DNA of 12,653 nucleotides from Burkholderiales bacterium (GTDB lineage: Bacteria; Pseudomonadota; Gammaproteobacteria; Burkholderiales; Burkholderiaceae_C), in assembly GCA_005789685.1 (NCBI GenBank), contig SXXD01000033.1, positions 1-12,653 on the forward strand. Direction: 5' to 3'. The translations under genes were made by a program, and so were the position numbers. Within the stretch, counting starts at the first letter, position 1. Each line of letters opens with the position of its first letter. This document shows positions 1 through 7,175 of the stretch, piece after piece. The notes under the pieces are model-generated. The model was not told the origin of the DNA. It made no database searches and saw only the letters and a list, made by a program, of their open reading frames with translations.

Positions 1-570
1 GCCATCTTGATGTTTGTGGCATGGAACATGGGCGAATGGCACGCCTTCACAGATTTAAAACAATTTCGCGCGCCTTACCGCATGACCTTGCTCGCCGTGT
101 TTCTGCTCACTGTCATGGTTGATCTCACGGTGGCCGTTCAATTTGGCCTGTTTGCGGCCTGCATCACCTTCATCTACCGAATTTCCAGCCTCAGTCGTGT
201 TGAAGAACTGAAAGACATCGACTCCCCTTTACTTTTAAATCAACAGGGGCGGGTGCGGGCTTACCGTTTTTATGGTGCCCTGTTCTTTGGTGCCGTCAAA
301 ATGGTGGAAGCAATTGAGGACGAACTGCCCCATAAAGCTGTTGTTTTGGACCTGAAAAACCTGATTTACATCGATTCTTCGGGGGCAGACGCGTTGGTGG
401 CCTTGGCGCAGGTTTGTCAAAAGAAACACGTCAGACTGATCATTTGCGGACTGAATCACCAACCCATGGACATTGCCAAAAGAACGGGATTGTTGAATTT
501 AGTCGACAGCAAAGTATGGCCTGATTGGTCTAGCGCCCTTGAATCAGCCTTTTTGTCAGAAAAATCCTGA
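1..570 (+). CDS. SulP family anion transporter, C-terminal part with STAS domain (5' end outside window)
   Basis: The reading frame is open from the first base, so the start lies upstream; about 189 residues are visible. The first 60 or so contain the last membrane helices of a SulP (SLC26-type) permease, seen as a hydrophobic run with 'LAVFLLTVMVDLTVAVQFG'. A cytoplasmic STAS domain follows, with 'RFYGALFFGAV' at its start and the family hallmark 'LIYIDSSGADAL', where the Asp-Ser-Ser-Gly loop corresponds to the phosphorylation/NTP-binding loop of anti-sigma-factor antagonists. SulP proteins move sulfate, bicarbonate or dicarboxylates across the inner membrane; the substrate cannot be told from this part. 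It is not a copy of the second SulP gene at 7176-8840, as the STAS sequences differ. The stop is TGA, and no clear terminator follows before the DUF3460 gene. Family call is firm, substrate unknown. Confidence 0.85.
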   Translation, partial: AILMFVAWNMGEWHAFTDLKQFRAPYRMTLLAVFLLTVMVDLTVAVQFGLFAACITFIYRISSLSRVEELKDIDSPLLLNQQGRVRAYRFYGALFFGAVKMVEAIEDELPHKAVVLDLKNLIYIDSSGADALVALAQVCQKKHVRLIICGLNHQPMDIAKRTGLLNLVDSKVWPDWSSALESAFLSEKS

Positions 571-617
571 CTCAGCCCCGCTAAAATATTCACTAGTTCC
601 TTAGAAAGCGCTTTGCC

Positions 618-830
618 ATGTCGCTCCTGCATTTTTTTCGTCGTCCCGACTACCGTTCGGACACCACACAGTTCATCGACCAGCTCAAAATTGATCGGCC
701 GCATCTTGAGGCCGCCCAAAAAGAAGCCCGTGCGCTGTTGTGGAATGCCTCTGTCGACCGCCATGTGTTGAAAGAATTCAACGAAGGCCGCGTGGACCAA
801 AAACCTTACGTGTATCACACCAAAGGCTGA
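618..830 (+). CDS. DUF3460 family small protein
   Basis: This 70-residue, soluble, charged protein begins 'MSLLHFFRRPDYRSDTTQFI' and ends 'RVDQKPYVYHTKG'. That pattern is recognisable as DUF3460, a short family of unknown function that I know mainly from Burkholderiales. No signal peptide, membrane segment or metal motif is visible. The ATG is chosen because it begins the conserved part; a ten-base palindrome (AAAGCGCTTT, 605-614) lies just before it, and no strong Shine-Dalgarno is seen. A TAAAAT at 582-587 could be a -10 box but has no -35 at a sensible distance. Only five bases separate its stop from the proposed TTG start of scpA, so the two are probably co-transcribed and perhaps translationally coupled. 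This suggests, without proof, a link to chromosome maintenance. Confidence 0.8.
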   Translation: MSLLHFFRRPDYRSDTTQFIDQLKIDRPHLEAAQKEARALLWNASVDRHVLKEFNEGRVDQKPYVYHTKG

Positions 831-835
831 GTCTT

Positions 836-1690
836 TTGGAAAATACTGCTGCTTCTACAGAGCTTCTGCCCGTCGTTGAAAACACGAGCGGCCAGCCGGA
901 GGTCATCGACCATGTGGCGGTGGCGCGTCTGTATGGTGAGCCTTTGTTTTCCATGCCCAACGACCTCTACATCCCACCAGATGCCTTAGAGGTTTTTCTA
1001 GAGGCCTTCGAGGGTCCGCTGGATTTGTTGCTGTACCTCATTCGCAAGCAAAACTTCAACATCCTCGACATTCCCATGGCCGCGGTCACGCGCCAGTACC
1101 TGAGTTACGTCGATGAAATTCGCGAGCACAACCTCGAGTTGGCCGCTGAATATTTGCTCATGGCCGCCATGCTGATCGAAATCAAATCACGCATGTTGTT
1201 GCCGCCGAAAAAGGTGGCTGAAGGCCAAGAGCCAGAAGATCCTCGCGCCGAGTTGGTCCGCCGTTTGCTCGAGTACGAGCAAATGAAAATGGCTTCCATG
1301 CAATTGGGCAACTTACCTCAATATGGTCGCGACTTTTTAAAGGCGCAGGTCTACATTGAGCAAAGTTTGCAGCCGCGCTTTCCCGACGTGCACTTGGTTG
1401 AGCTGCAAGAAGCATGGCGCGATATTTTGAAACGCGCCAAGCTGGTTCAACACCACAAAATCACGCGCGAAGAACTCAGTGTGCGAGAGCACATGAGCAT
1501 TGTTTTAAGGCACCTTCAAGGCCGCAAGTTTGTAGAATTTGAAAACTTGTTTGACCCCAGCAAAGGCACGCCCGTCTTGGTGGTCACGTTCATTGCGCTG
1601 CTTGAGTTGGCCAAAGAAACTCTGATTGAAATTACGCAAGCTGAAGCCTTCGCTCCCATCTATGTGCGACTGGCTTTTACGCCGGTTTAA
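836..1690 (+). CDS. scpA: Segregation and condensation protein A (ScpA)
   Basis: ScpA is the kleisin subunit that bridges SMC ATPase heads together with ScpB and helps compact and segregate the chromosome. The conserved kleisin start '[19 protein letters not shown]' is clear, followed by '[20 protein letters not shown]' and, at the C-terminus, the winged-helix segment ending '[16 protein letters not shown]'. The start is set at TTG 836, which has AAAGG at 822-826 nine bases upstream and gives 284 residues. It keeps the N-terminal extension with '[10 protein letters not shown]' that I associate with Burkholderiales ScpA. An ATG at 953 would give a shorter 245-residue protein but would remove that segment. 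A frame reading further upstream to 740 would run out of frame through DUF3460 and is unlikely. No scpB is present in the window. The stop overlaps the gpsA stop on the other strand. Confidence 0.9.
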   Translation: MENTAASTELLPVVENTSGQPEVIDHVAVARLYGEPLFSMPNDLYIPPDALEVFLEAFEGPLDLLLYLIRKQNFNILDIPMAAVTRQYLSYVDEIREHNLELAAEYLLMAAMLIEIKSRMLLPPKKVAEGQEPEDPRAELVRRLLEYEQMKMASMQLGNLPQYGRDFLKAQVYIEQSLQPRFPDVHLVELQEAWRDILKRAKLVQHHKITREELSVREHMSIVLRHLQGRKFVEFENLFDPSKGTPVLVVTFIALLELAKETLIEITQAEAFAPIYVRLAFTPV

Positions 1691-2706
1691 TTCTCGTCTT
1701 TAGCGCCTCTGCCCATCAGAGCGACTACGGCTTCAGCGGGCTTTAACTTGCCATCCAACAAAGCCAGCACACCCTGCGAAATAGGCATGTCAATACCCAA
1801 AGCCTGCGCTCGCTTGACCACGGTGCGTGCACTGTAGACACCTTCTGCGACATGGCCCAATGATTGAACCGCCTGCTGCAAGTCCATGCCCTGCGCCAGC
1901 AACAAACCCACCTTGCGATTGCGACTGAGATCGCCTGTCGCCGTGAGAACCAAATCGCCCAAACCAGACAAGCCCATGAAAGTCTCTGCCTTGGCACCCA
2001 AGGCCACCCCCAACCGCGTCATTTCTGACAAACCGCGGGTGATTAAGGCTGCGCGCGCATTCAAGCCTAAATTGAGACCATCGCTCAATCCGGTTGCAAT
2101 GGCCAATACATTTTTCACAGCACCTCCCACCTCGACGCCCACAATGTCTTCGTTGGCATAGACCCGCAAGCTGGGGCTGTGAAAAGCATCCACCAACATT
2201 TGCTGCACACTGGCATGCGCACTGGCTGCAACCAGAGCTGTCGGTTGCGCGCGCGCCACCTCCAATGCAAAACTGGGGCCGCTCAGTGCGCCCGACTTTA
2301 TGTTTGGCGCTACCTGCTCACACACCTCATGCGGCATAGCGCCCGACCCAACACCCTCCGAGGCTGCCTCGAAACCTTTGCAGAGCCAAGCCACTGGCAC
2401 TTGAATGTCTTGCAATTTCATCAGCAAACCGCGCAAGGCCGAAATGGGCGTGCCAATGACGATCAAATCTTGCGTGGCAGCCCATGGGGCCAATTCAGAA
2501 TCAGGCGAACTGGCGCATTGCAATGCATCAGGGAAATTAACATCCCGCAGATAGCGCTGGTTACTGCGTTGCGATTGCATGGCTTTGGCTGCAGCAGCAT
2601 CACGCGTCCACAGTTGAACTCGATGACCTGCTGCGTGCCGACTGGCACTGATGGCCAGTGCTGTGCCCCAAGCGCCTGCCCCAATGACCGCAATCTTCAG
2701 GCTCAT
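1687..2706 (-). CDS. gpsA: NAD(P)H-dependent glycerol-3-phosphate dehydrogenase
   Basis: GpsA reduces dihydroxyacetone phosphate to sn-glycerol 3-phosphate in the cytoplasm, the entry step of phospholipid synthesis. The 339-residue length is normal. The Rossmann dinucleotide site GAGAWG is at residues 9-14. Also visible are 'CKGFE' (109-113), 'LSGPSFA' (141-147), the catalytic Lys198 in '[17 protein letters not shown]', the [10 protein letters not shown] segment (216-225), and '[17 protein letters not shown]'. The start is the ATG at 2706, directly before the Rossmann strand 'KIAVIG'. The frame stays open upstream through the secB region, but that part has no GpsA similarity. It is the last gene of the rhodanese-grxC-secB-gpsA operon, 19 bases after secB, with no good Shine-Dalgarno in the gap, so translation may depend on secB. 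Its TAA overlaps the TAA of scpA. Confidence 0.95.
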   Translation of the reverse strand: MSLKIAVIGAGAWGTALAISASRHAAGHRVQLWTRDAAAAKAMQSQRSNQRYLRDVNFPDALQCASSPDSELAPWAATQDLIVIGTPISALRGLLMKLQDIQVPVAWLCKGFEAASEGVGSGAMPHEVCEQVAPNIKSGALSGPSFALEVARAQPTALVAASAHASVQQMLVDAFHSPSLRVYANEDIVGVEVGGAVKNVLAIATGLSDGLNLGLNARAALITRGLSEMTRLGVALGAKAETFMGLSGLGDLVLTATGDLSRNRKVGLLLAQGMDLQQAVQSLGHVAEGVYSARTVVKRAQALGIDMPISQGVLALLDGKLKPAEAVVALMGRGAKDEN

Positions 2707-2725
2707 TGAGGGGCGTCGCGGCAAA

Positions 2726-3184
2726 TTACTGAATTTGCGGGGCTGCAGCTTTTTCTGCGGCCTCAGCTTGCTGCTGCTCGTACATGGCTTGGAAATTAAT
2801 TTCGGCCAAGTGCACAGGGGGGAAACCTGCTCGGGTGACCAAGTCGGCCACGTTGCCGCGCAAGTAGGGGTAAACAATTTGAGGGCAAGCAATACCCATG
2901 ATGGGTCCCATTTGGTCTTCTGGCAAATTGCGGATTTCAAAAATACCCGCTTGTTTGCACTCGACCAAGAACACTGTTTTGTCTTCTATTTTGGTGTGAA
3001 CCGTCGCAGTGACACAAATTTCGTAGACACCCTCTGCAGCTTGATTGGCCTCAACACCCAGCTGAATATCGACAGCAGGTTGTTGCTGTTCTAACAAAAT
3101 ACCAGGTGAGTTGGGTTGCTCTAAAGACGCCTCTTTCATGTAAACGCGCTGGATTTGGAACACAGGGGTGCTTGCTTCTGACAT
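2726..3184 (-). CDS. secB: Protein-export chaperone SecB
   Basis: SecB is a cytosolic tetrameric chaperone that holds precursor proteins unfolded and hands them to SecA for export. The 152-residue protein shows the family core: '[20 protein letters not shown]' near the start, '[14 protein letters not shown]', '[14 protein letters not shown]', and the '[20 protein letters not shown]' segment followed by '[13 protein letters not shown]'. The C-terminal tail is Gln/Ala-rich, as is usual for proteobacterial SecB. ATG 3184 has a modest AAGAG (3190-3194 on the complementary strand) five bases upstream. It lies 77 bases after grxC and 19 bases before gpsA on the same strand, an order also known from E. 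coli (grxC-secB-gpsA). Identification is secure. Confidence 0.96.
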   Translation of the reverse strand: MSEASTPVFQIQRVYMKEASLEQPNSPGILLEQQQPAVDIQLGVEANQAAEGVYEICVTATVHTKIEDKTVFLVECKQAGIFEIRNLPEDQMGPIMGIACPQIVYPYLRGNVADLVTRAGFPPVHLAEINFQAMYEQQQAEAAEKAAAPQIQ

Positions 3185-3261
3185 AAAAACTCTTGTTTAA
3201 AAGTGATCTTCTCTAGGCCGCTTTGAAAAAGCCCCTGCCATGAGATTAGGCAGATTATCGC

Positions 3262-3516
3262 CTATGCAAGGAGGGGCACTAAGCCGCCCTTGGCGTCAAG
3301 CGCTATCAAATCGTCGCATCCACCGACATGGGTTTCACCGATGAAAATTTGAGGCACGGTTCTGCGTCCTGTGATGTTCATCATGTGCTCGCGGGCCTCT
3401 GGCAGGGTGTCTATTCGAATTTCTTCAATTTCAGTGACACCCTTGGCTTTCAAAATTTGCTTGGCGCGAACGCAATAAGGGCAAACAGCGGTGGTGTACA
3501 TCTTCACGTGGGGCAT
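3262..3516 (-). CDS. grxC: Glutaredoxin 3 (GrxC type)
   Basis: This is a dithiol glutaredoxin that reduces protein disulfides and glutathione mixed disulfides, using glutathione, in the cytoplasm. The 84-residue protein has the redox site CPYC at residues 12-15, the cis-proline motif 'TVPQIFI' at 53-59 and the glutathione-binding 'GGCDD' at 65-69. The start is set at ATG 3516 ('MPHVKMYTTAVCPYC') because a strong GGAG Shine-Dalgarno (3522-3525) stands five bases upstream. A longer reading from 3531 would place that ribosome site inside the coding sequence. It is the second gene of the operon, 50 bases behind the rhodanese. Pairing with a rhodanese and secB is the common proteobacterial arrangement. 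Confidence 0.95.
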   Translation of the reverse strand: MPHVKMYTTAVCPYCVRAKQILKAKGVTEIEEIRIDTLPEAREHMMNITGRRTVPQIFIGETHVGGCDDLIALDAKGGLVPLLA

Positions 3517-3566
3517 GACAACTCCAATCAAAACTCAAAAAAATCAAGGCTTTATTTCAGCCTCAA

Positions 3567-3974
3567 TTAGGCTTTTTCGACAGGCAAGCTAGCTTCACGC
3601 CAAGCCTTCAGACCACCGGCCAAGGCCTGTGCGCGTTCATAGCCCAACTTTTGAGCTTGGGCTGCAGCACGACTTGCGCGGCCGCCTACTTGGCAGACCA
3701 AAATCACAGGCAATCCCTTGTTTTTGACCATCAAGGGGAGCTGGGTGGCAAGCTCACTCAGTGGAATATTCTTGGAGCCTACGGCATGCCCCTGTGCAAA
3801 TTCTGCGGGTTCGCAGACATCAATCAAAACCGCCTTTTCGCGGTTAATGAGCATCACAGCCTCGGAAGGCTGAACCCCGCCCGCTGCCCCTTTGGAAATG
3901 GCCGGCCAAAATAAAGCCAACGCGGAGGATGCCGCCACAGCAACCAACATCCAGTTTTCAATCAAAAAATTCAC
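3567..3974 (-). CDS. Membrane-anchored single-domain rhodanese (YibN-like)
   Basis: The 135-residue protein has an N-terminal membrane anchor (about residues 8-26, 'WMLVAVAASSALALFWPAI') and one rhodanese domain (about 34-130). The active-site loop is 'CQVGGRA' with catalytic Cys94, which would carry a persulfide; the structural motif 'DVCEPAEFAQGH' precedes it. Many rhodaneses have Arg where this one has Cys54. The domain order and location match YibN of E. coli, which also heads a grxC-secB-gpsA operon. The start is GTG at 3974: AAGGG (3981-3985 on the complementary strand) lies six bases upstream and there is no better ATG. It is the first gene of the minus-strand operon and diverges from gpmA. 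The substrate is not known; sulfur transfer at the inner membrane is the reasonable guess. Confidence 0.88.
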   Translation of the reverse strand: MNFLIENWMLVAVAASSALALFWPAISKGAAGGVQPSEAVMLINREKAVLIDVCEPAEFAQGHAVGSKNIPLSELATQLPLMVKNKGLPVILVCQVGGRASRAAAQAQKLGYERAQALAGGLKAWREASLPVEKA

Positions 3975-3998
3975 AAAAAACCCTTAAAAAGTTCATTT

Positions 3999-4018
3999 GC
4001 AGTCTATTTAAAGACTGC
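3999..4018. repeat. 20-base palindrome in the rhodanese/gpmA divergent control region
   Basis: GCAGTCT at 3999-4005 is matched perfectly by AGACTGC at 4012-4018 around a six-base A/T centre. It lies in the 112-base gap (3975-4086) that must hold promoters for both the minus-strand rhodanese operon and gpmA. A TAAAAT at 4036-4041 fits a gpmA -10 box, and with a 17-base spacer the matching -35 position would be 4013-4018, which is the right arm of the palindrome. That hexamer itself is a poor -35. The symmetry suits a dimeric regulator's operator, or a hairpin in the rhodanese leader RNA. No clear Shine-Dalgarno precedes gpmA. No regulator is identified. Confidence 0.5.
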
Positions 4019-4086
4019 TTGCCAGATCCGAATTCTAAAATGCTGACTGTAAACCTGTTTTTCTTTCTCAGATTAAACCTTTCACA

Positions 4087-4830
4087 ATGTACAAATTCGT
4101 TCTCATTCGCCACGGCGAGTCCATTTGGAATTTAGAAAATCGCTTCACTGGCTGGGCCGATGTCGACCTCACTCCCACCGGAATCGAGCAAGCCCAAGCG
4201 GCTGGGCGCTTGCTGAAAGCTGAAGGATACGAGTTTGACTTGGCTTATACCAGTGTCCTCAAACGCGCCATTCACACTTTGTGGCACACCCTCAATGCCA
4301 TGGACAGGCAGTGGCTACCTGTGCACAACAGTTGGCGTCTGAACGAGCGCCATTACGGTGCCCTTCAAGGCTTGAACAAAGCCGAAACCGCTCAAAAGTT
4401 TGGCGATGCGCAAGTTTTGGTCTGGCGTCGCAGCTATGACACGCCACCGCCCGCCCTTGAAGCCACCGACCCCCGGTGTGAACGCGCCGACTTGCGCTAC
4501 GCCAAACTGAAGCCTCAAGACATTCCCCTCACGGAATGCCTGAAAGACACCGTGGACCGGGTCATTCCTTTTTGGAACGAGTCCATGGCGCCAGCCATTA
4601 AGGCGGGCAAACACATTTTGGTGGCAGCGCACGGCAACTCTATTCGGGCTTTGATCAAGTACTTGGACAACATTTCCGATGAGGACATCGTGAACTTGAA
4701 CATCCCAAATGGCATTCCTTTGGTGTATAAACTCGATGCCAATTTGAAGCCCATTAAGCACTACTATTTGGGGGATGCAGCGGCAGCCGCCAAGGCCGCT
4801 GCCGCTGTGGCCAACCAAGGCAAGGCTTAA
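4087..4830 (+). CDS. gpmA: 2,3-bisphosphoglycerate-dependent phosphoglycerate mutase
   Basis: GpmA interconverts 3- and 2-phosphoglycerate in glycolysis and gluconeogenesis through a phosphohistidine. The 247-residue protein is a full-length dPGM. RHGE at residues 8-11 has the phosphorylated His9; '[15 protein letters not shown]' (18-32), '[10 protein letters not shown]', '[15 protein letters not shown]' (84-98) and '[10 protein letters not shown]' with the second catalytic His182 are all present. The C-terminus ends in an Ala-rich tail (about 230-247). The ATG directly begins the first strand '[10 protein letters not shown]'. No evident Shine-Dalgarno lies upstream. It heads the plus-strand series gpmA-S41 protease-moeB and diverges from the rhodanese operon. 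The 81-base gap to the next gene has no recognisable terminator. Confidence 0.96.
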   Translation: MYKFVLIRHGESIWNLENRFTGWADVDLTPTGIEQAQAAGRLLKAEGYEFDLAYTSVLKRAIHTLWHTLNAMDRQWLPVHNSWRLNERHYGALQGLNKAETAQKFGDAQVLVWRRSYDTPPPALEATDPRCERADLRYAKLKPQDIPLTECLKDTVDRVIPFWNESMAPAIKAGKHILVAAHGNSIRALIKYLDNISDEDIVNLNIPNGIPLVYKLDANLKPIKHYYLGDAAAAAKAAAAVANQGKA

Positions 4831-4891
4831 TTTAGCGGCTAGACATTTCCTGACTTGCACAAAGACAGCATTCAAGGTGTATATTGGCTTT

Positions 4892-4914
4892 AAAGGAGAC
4901 CCTCTGGGTCAATG
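4892..4914 (+). promoter_or_regulatory. Ribosome binding site with an inserted hairpin before the S41 protease
   Basis: AAAGGAG at 4892-4898 is the best Shine-Dalgarno nearby, but it lies 13 bases before ATG 4912 and 19 before ATG 4918, longer than usual. The spacer is filled by a perfect small hairpin, GACCC (4898-4902), loop TCT, GGGTC (4906-4910), ending one base before the start codon. Folding would bring the Shine-Dalgarno next to the AUG, or hide the start region. The stem is directly visible; the regulatory meaning is inference. Confidence 0.45.
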
Positions 4915-6366
4915 CACATGGGACAGAAACTGAAAATTGTCGGTTGGCTTAGCGTAGGCGCTTTAGCAGGCGCCCTCACCACCATTTCGCTTCAAACCAC
5001 GGCCAGAGGTGCCTTTGCACCCTTGCCGCTTGAAGAACTCCAGCAACTGGCCGCGGTTTTTGGCATGGTCAAAAGCGACTATGTCGAAAACGTGGATGAG
5101 AAAAAACTCATCACCGAAGCCATCTCTGGCATGGTTTCTAGCCTTGACCCACACTCACAGTACTATGACAAAAAAAGCTTCAAAGAATTCAGCGAAGGCA
5201 CCTCCGGACGCTTTGTGGGTGTGGGCATTGAGATCACCCAAGAAGAAGGCATTGTCAAAGTTGTGTCGCCCATTGAAGACTCACCTGCCGACCGCGCTGG
5301 ACTTAAAACAAATGACCTGATTACCAAAATTGACGACGCCTTTGTCAAAGGTTTGTCAATGAACGAGGCTGTTAAACGCATGCGTGGAGAACCCAATACC
5401 AAGGTGGTTCTCACCGTGTTTCGCAAAGACGAAAGCCGCACTTTCACGGTCACCATCGTCCGTGAAGAAATTAAAACCCAGTCCGTTAAGGCCAAAGTGG
5501 TTGAACCAGGCTTTGGCTGGATTCGCGTGTCTCAATTCCAAGAGAGAACCGTAGAAGATTTCTCCAAGAAGCTAGAAGACATGTTCAAACAAGACCCCAA
5601 CCTGAAAGGCTTGGTGCTTGATTTACGCAACGACCCAGGTGGCTTACTTGACGCATCCATTGCCTTGTCTGCAGCCTTCTTGCCCGATAACGTCACAGTG
5701 GTGTCTACCAATGGCCAGCTTGAAGAAAGTAAATTTGTTTACAAGGCAGCGCCTCAATTTTGGCGCCGCAACTCACAAAATGACCCCATCCAAAGACTCA
5801 CCCAAAACACCCAAGGACAATTGAAAAAAATCCCTCTGGTGGTGTTGGTCAATGAAGGCTCAGCTTCAGCCAGTGAAATTGTGGCGGGTGCATTGCAAGA
5901 CCACAAGCGGGCCACCATCATGGGCAGCCAAACCTTTGGCAAAGGCTCGGTTCAAACAGTTCGCCAACTGGGTCCTGACACGGCCTTGAAGCTCACCACA
6001 GCGCGCTACTACACGCCCAACGGCAAGTCGATTCAAGCCAAGGGCATCTTGCCCGATGTCATGCTCGATGAAACCGAAAACGGCAATGTGTTTGCAGCAC
6101 TGCGCACTCGCGAAGCCGACTTAGAGAAGCATTTGCTCAACGGCCAGGAAGCTGAAAAGAAAAATGAAGCGCGCCAAAAAGCACGCGAAGAAGCCTTGAA
6201 AAAATTGGAAGCCGACGCCAAGAAGCCAGAATCCGAAAGACGGCCGCCCGAATTTGGATCTGCCAACGACTTCCAACTGAACCAAGCCCTCAACCAACTG
6301 AAAGGCTTGCCGGTCAAAGTCAGTGCCACATTGGCTGAGCGAAAAGTAGAGAAAAAAGACAAGTAA
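4912..6366 (+). CDS. S41 family C-terminal processing peptidase (Ctp/Prc type)
   Basis: This serine/lysine protease cleaves substrate C-termini in the periplasm, typically acting on cell-wall enzymes and other envelope proteins. The 484 residues show an N-terminal signal or membrane anchor (about 8-30), the family segment 'MVSSLDPHSQYYD' (74-86), a PDZ domain (about 99-185) with the carboxylate-binding 'GRFVGVGIEI', and the S41 catalytic core. By comparison with E. coli Tsp, Ser319 in 'GSASASEI' is the nucleophile and Lys344 in 'TFGKGSVQ' the general base; Asp330 is also conserved. 'DLRNDPGGLLD' (237-247) is intact. A charged, coiled-coil-like stretch covers about 396-445. ATG 4912 is used; the in-frame ATG at 4918 is a good alternative. 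It sits between gpmA and moeB with a 6-base gap to the latter. Confidence 0.93.
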   Translation: MHMGQKLKIVGWLSVGALAGALTTISLQTTARGAFAPLPLEELQQLAAVFGMVKSDYVENVDEKKLITEAISGMVSSLDPHSQYYDKKSFKEFSEGTSGRFVGVGIEITQEEGIVKVVSPIEDSPADRAGLKTNDLITKIDDAFVKGLSMNEAVKRMRGEPNTKVVLTVFRKDESRTFTVTIVREEIKTQSVKAKVVEPGFGWIRVSQFQERTVEDFSKKLEDMFKQDPNLKGLVLDLRNDPGGLLDASIALSAAFLPDNVTVVSTNGQLEESKFVYKAAPQFWRRNSQNDPIQRLTQNTQGQLKKIPLVVLVNEGSASASEIVAGALQDHKRATIMGSQTFGKGSVQTVRQLGPDTALKLTTARYYTPNGKSIQAKGILPDVMLDETENGNVFAALRTREADLEKHLLNGQEAEKKNEARQKAREEALKKLEADAKKPESERRPPEFGSANDFQLNQALNQLKGLPVKVSATLAERKVEKKDK

Positions 6367-6372
6367 GCCCCC

Positions 6373-7134
6373 ATGAGGGACGACCAGCTTCTGCGTTATT
6401 CACGTCACATTCTTTTAGATGAATGGGGCGTCGAGGGCCAAGAGCGAGTCTCTCAATCTCATGCGCTCATTGTTGGCGCGGGCGGTTTGGGTTCACCTGC
6501 TGCCCTTTACTTGGCCAGTGCAGGTGTTGGGCATATCAGCCTGATCGATCATGACCATGTCGATGTCACTAACCTGCAACGGCAAATTGCCCATTCCCAA
6601 GCGCGTGTGGGTCAGCTCAAAGTAGCCTCGCTGCAGGCTGCCATGCAAGCCATCAATCCCGAGGCTCAAGTGACTTGCTATTCGCAGAGAGCAGATGCTG
6701 CTTTGCTGGCGCTTTGCATGCCCAGCGTCGATGTGGTGTTGGACTGCACCGATAACTTTGAAACACGTCAACTCATCAACCAAGCCAGTGCTCAGTTCGC
6801 GAAGCCTTTGGTGTCGGGCTCTGCTTTGCGCTTTGATGGGCAGGTTGCGGTATACGACACACGCCAAGCCGACGCGCCTTGCTATGCCTGCGTGTTTCCT
6901 CGCACCCAAAGCTTTGAAGAAGAACGCTGCGCCACCATGGGCGTGTTGGCACCCTTGGTGGGTGTGATCGGCAGCATGCAAGCCACAGAGGCCCTTAAAT
7001 TATTGAGCGGTATAGGCAGCAGCCTTCAAGGCAAGCTCATGATGTTCAACGCGCAGCACATGGAATGGCAAACCATGAGCACCGCCAGAAACTTGAAGTG
7101 CTCAGTGTGCAGTCCGTTTCGCGTTAAGTCATAG
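6373..7134 (+). CDS. moeB: HesA/MoeB/ThiF family E1-like adenylyltransferase
   Basis: E1-like enzymes of this family adenylate the C-terminal glycine of the sulfur carriers MoaD (molybdopterin) or ThiS (thiamine). The 253-residue protein has the nucleotide loop GAGGLGSP (35-42), 'DVTNLQRQI' (64-72) with the Arg that contacts ATP, 'DCTDNFETR' (124-132), and a zinc site made of Cys170/Cys173 and Cys243/Cys246. Cys186 in 'RCATMGVLAPL' aligns with the ThiF active cysteine. MoeB and ThiF cannot be separated from sequence alone here; there is no fused rhodanese domain and no moa or thi gene nearby. The ATG lies six bases after the protease stop without a clear Shine-Dalgarno, which suggests coupled translation in a gpmA-protease-moeB operon. 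Confidence 0.88.
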   Translation: MRDDQLLRYSRHILLDEWGVEGQERVSQSHALIVGAGGLGSPAALYLASAGVGHISLIDHDHVDVTNLQRQIAHSQARVGQLKVASLQAAMQAINPEAQVTCYSQRADAALLALCMPSVDVVLDCTDNFETRQLINQASAQFAKPLVSGSALRFDGQVAVYDTRQADAPCYACVFPRTQSFEEERCATMGVLAPLVGVIGSMQATEALKLLSGIGSSLQGKLMMFNAQHMEWQTMSTARNLKCSVCSPFRVKS

Positions 7135-7175
7135 CCCTAGCGCCACGCTTGGCCCATTGGCACTAACATCACCGC

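Noticed and set aside
740..835. An N-terminal extension of scpA reaching into the DUF3460 gene
   Set aside because: It is the DUF3460 coding sequence read in another frame; TTG 836 with AAAGG nine bases upstream is a better start.
2707..2940. A longer gpsA reading with about 78 extra N-terminal residues
   Set aside because: The added part runs out of frame through secB, shows no GpsA-like sequence, and the Rossmann strand of GpsA starts exactly after ATG 2706.
3248..3263. Small inverted repeat at the grxC stop codon as a terminator
   Set aside because: Only five pairs including one G-T, no T tract, and secB follows in the same operon.
3801..3830. Cys in place of Arg in the rhodanese 'DVCEPAEF' motif as an unusual second redox site
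   Set aside because: I recall similar DVCEPAEF sequences in other Burkholderiales rhodaneses of this locus, so it is likely normal for the subfamily.
4315..4875. Long open frame antisense to gpmA (186 residues)
   Set aside because: It mirrors the codons of a clear enzyme gene, has no recognisable domain, and has no room for its own promoter or context.
4855..4885. Possible promoter TTGCAC / TATATT before the S41 protease
   Set aside because: The spacer is 19 bases and the start of transcription would fall on the Shine-Dalgarno itself, so the match is probably chance; co-transcription with gpmA is more likely.
6493..6981. Open frame antisense to moeB (162 residues)
   Set aside because: His/Cys-rich, low-order shadow of the moeB codons with no family features.
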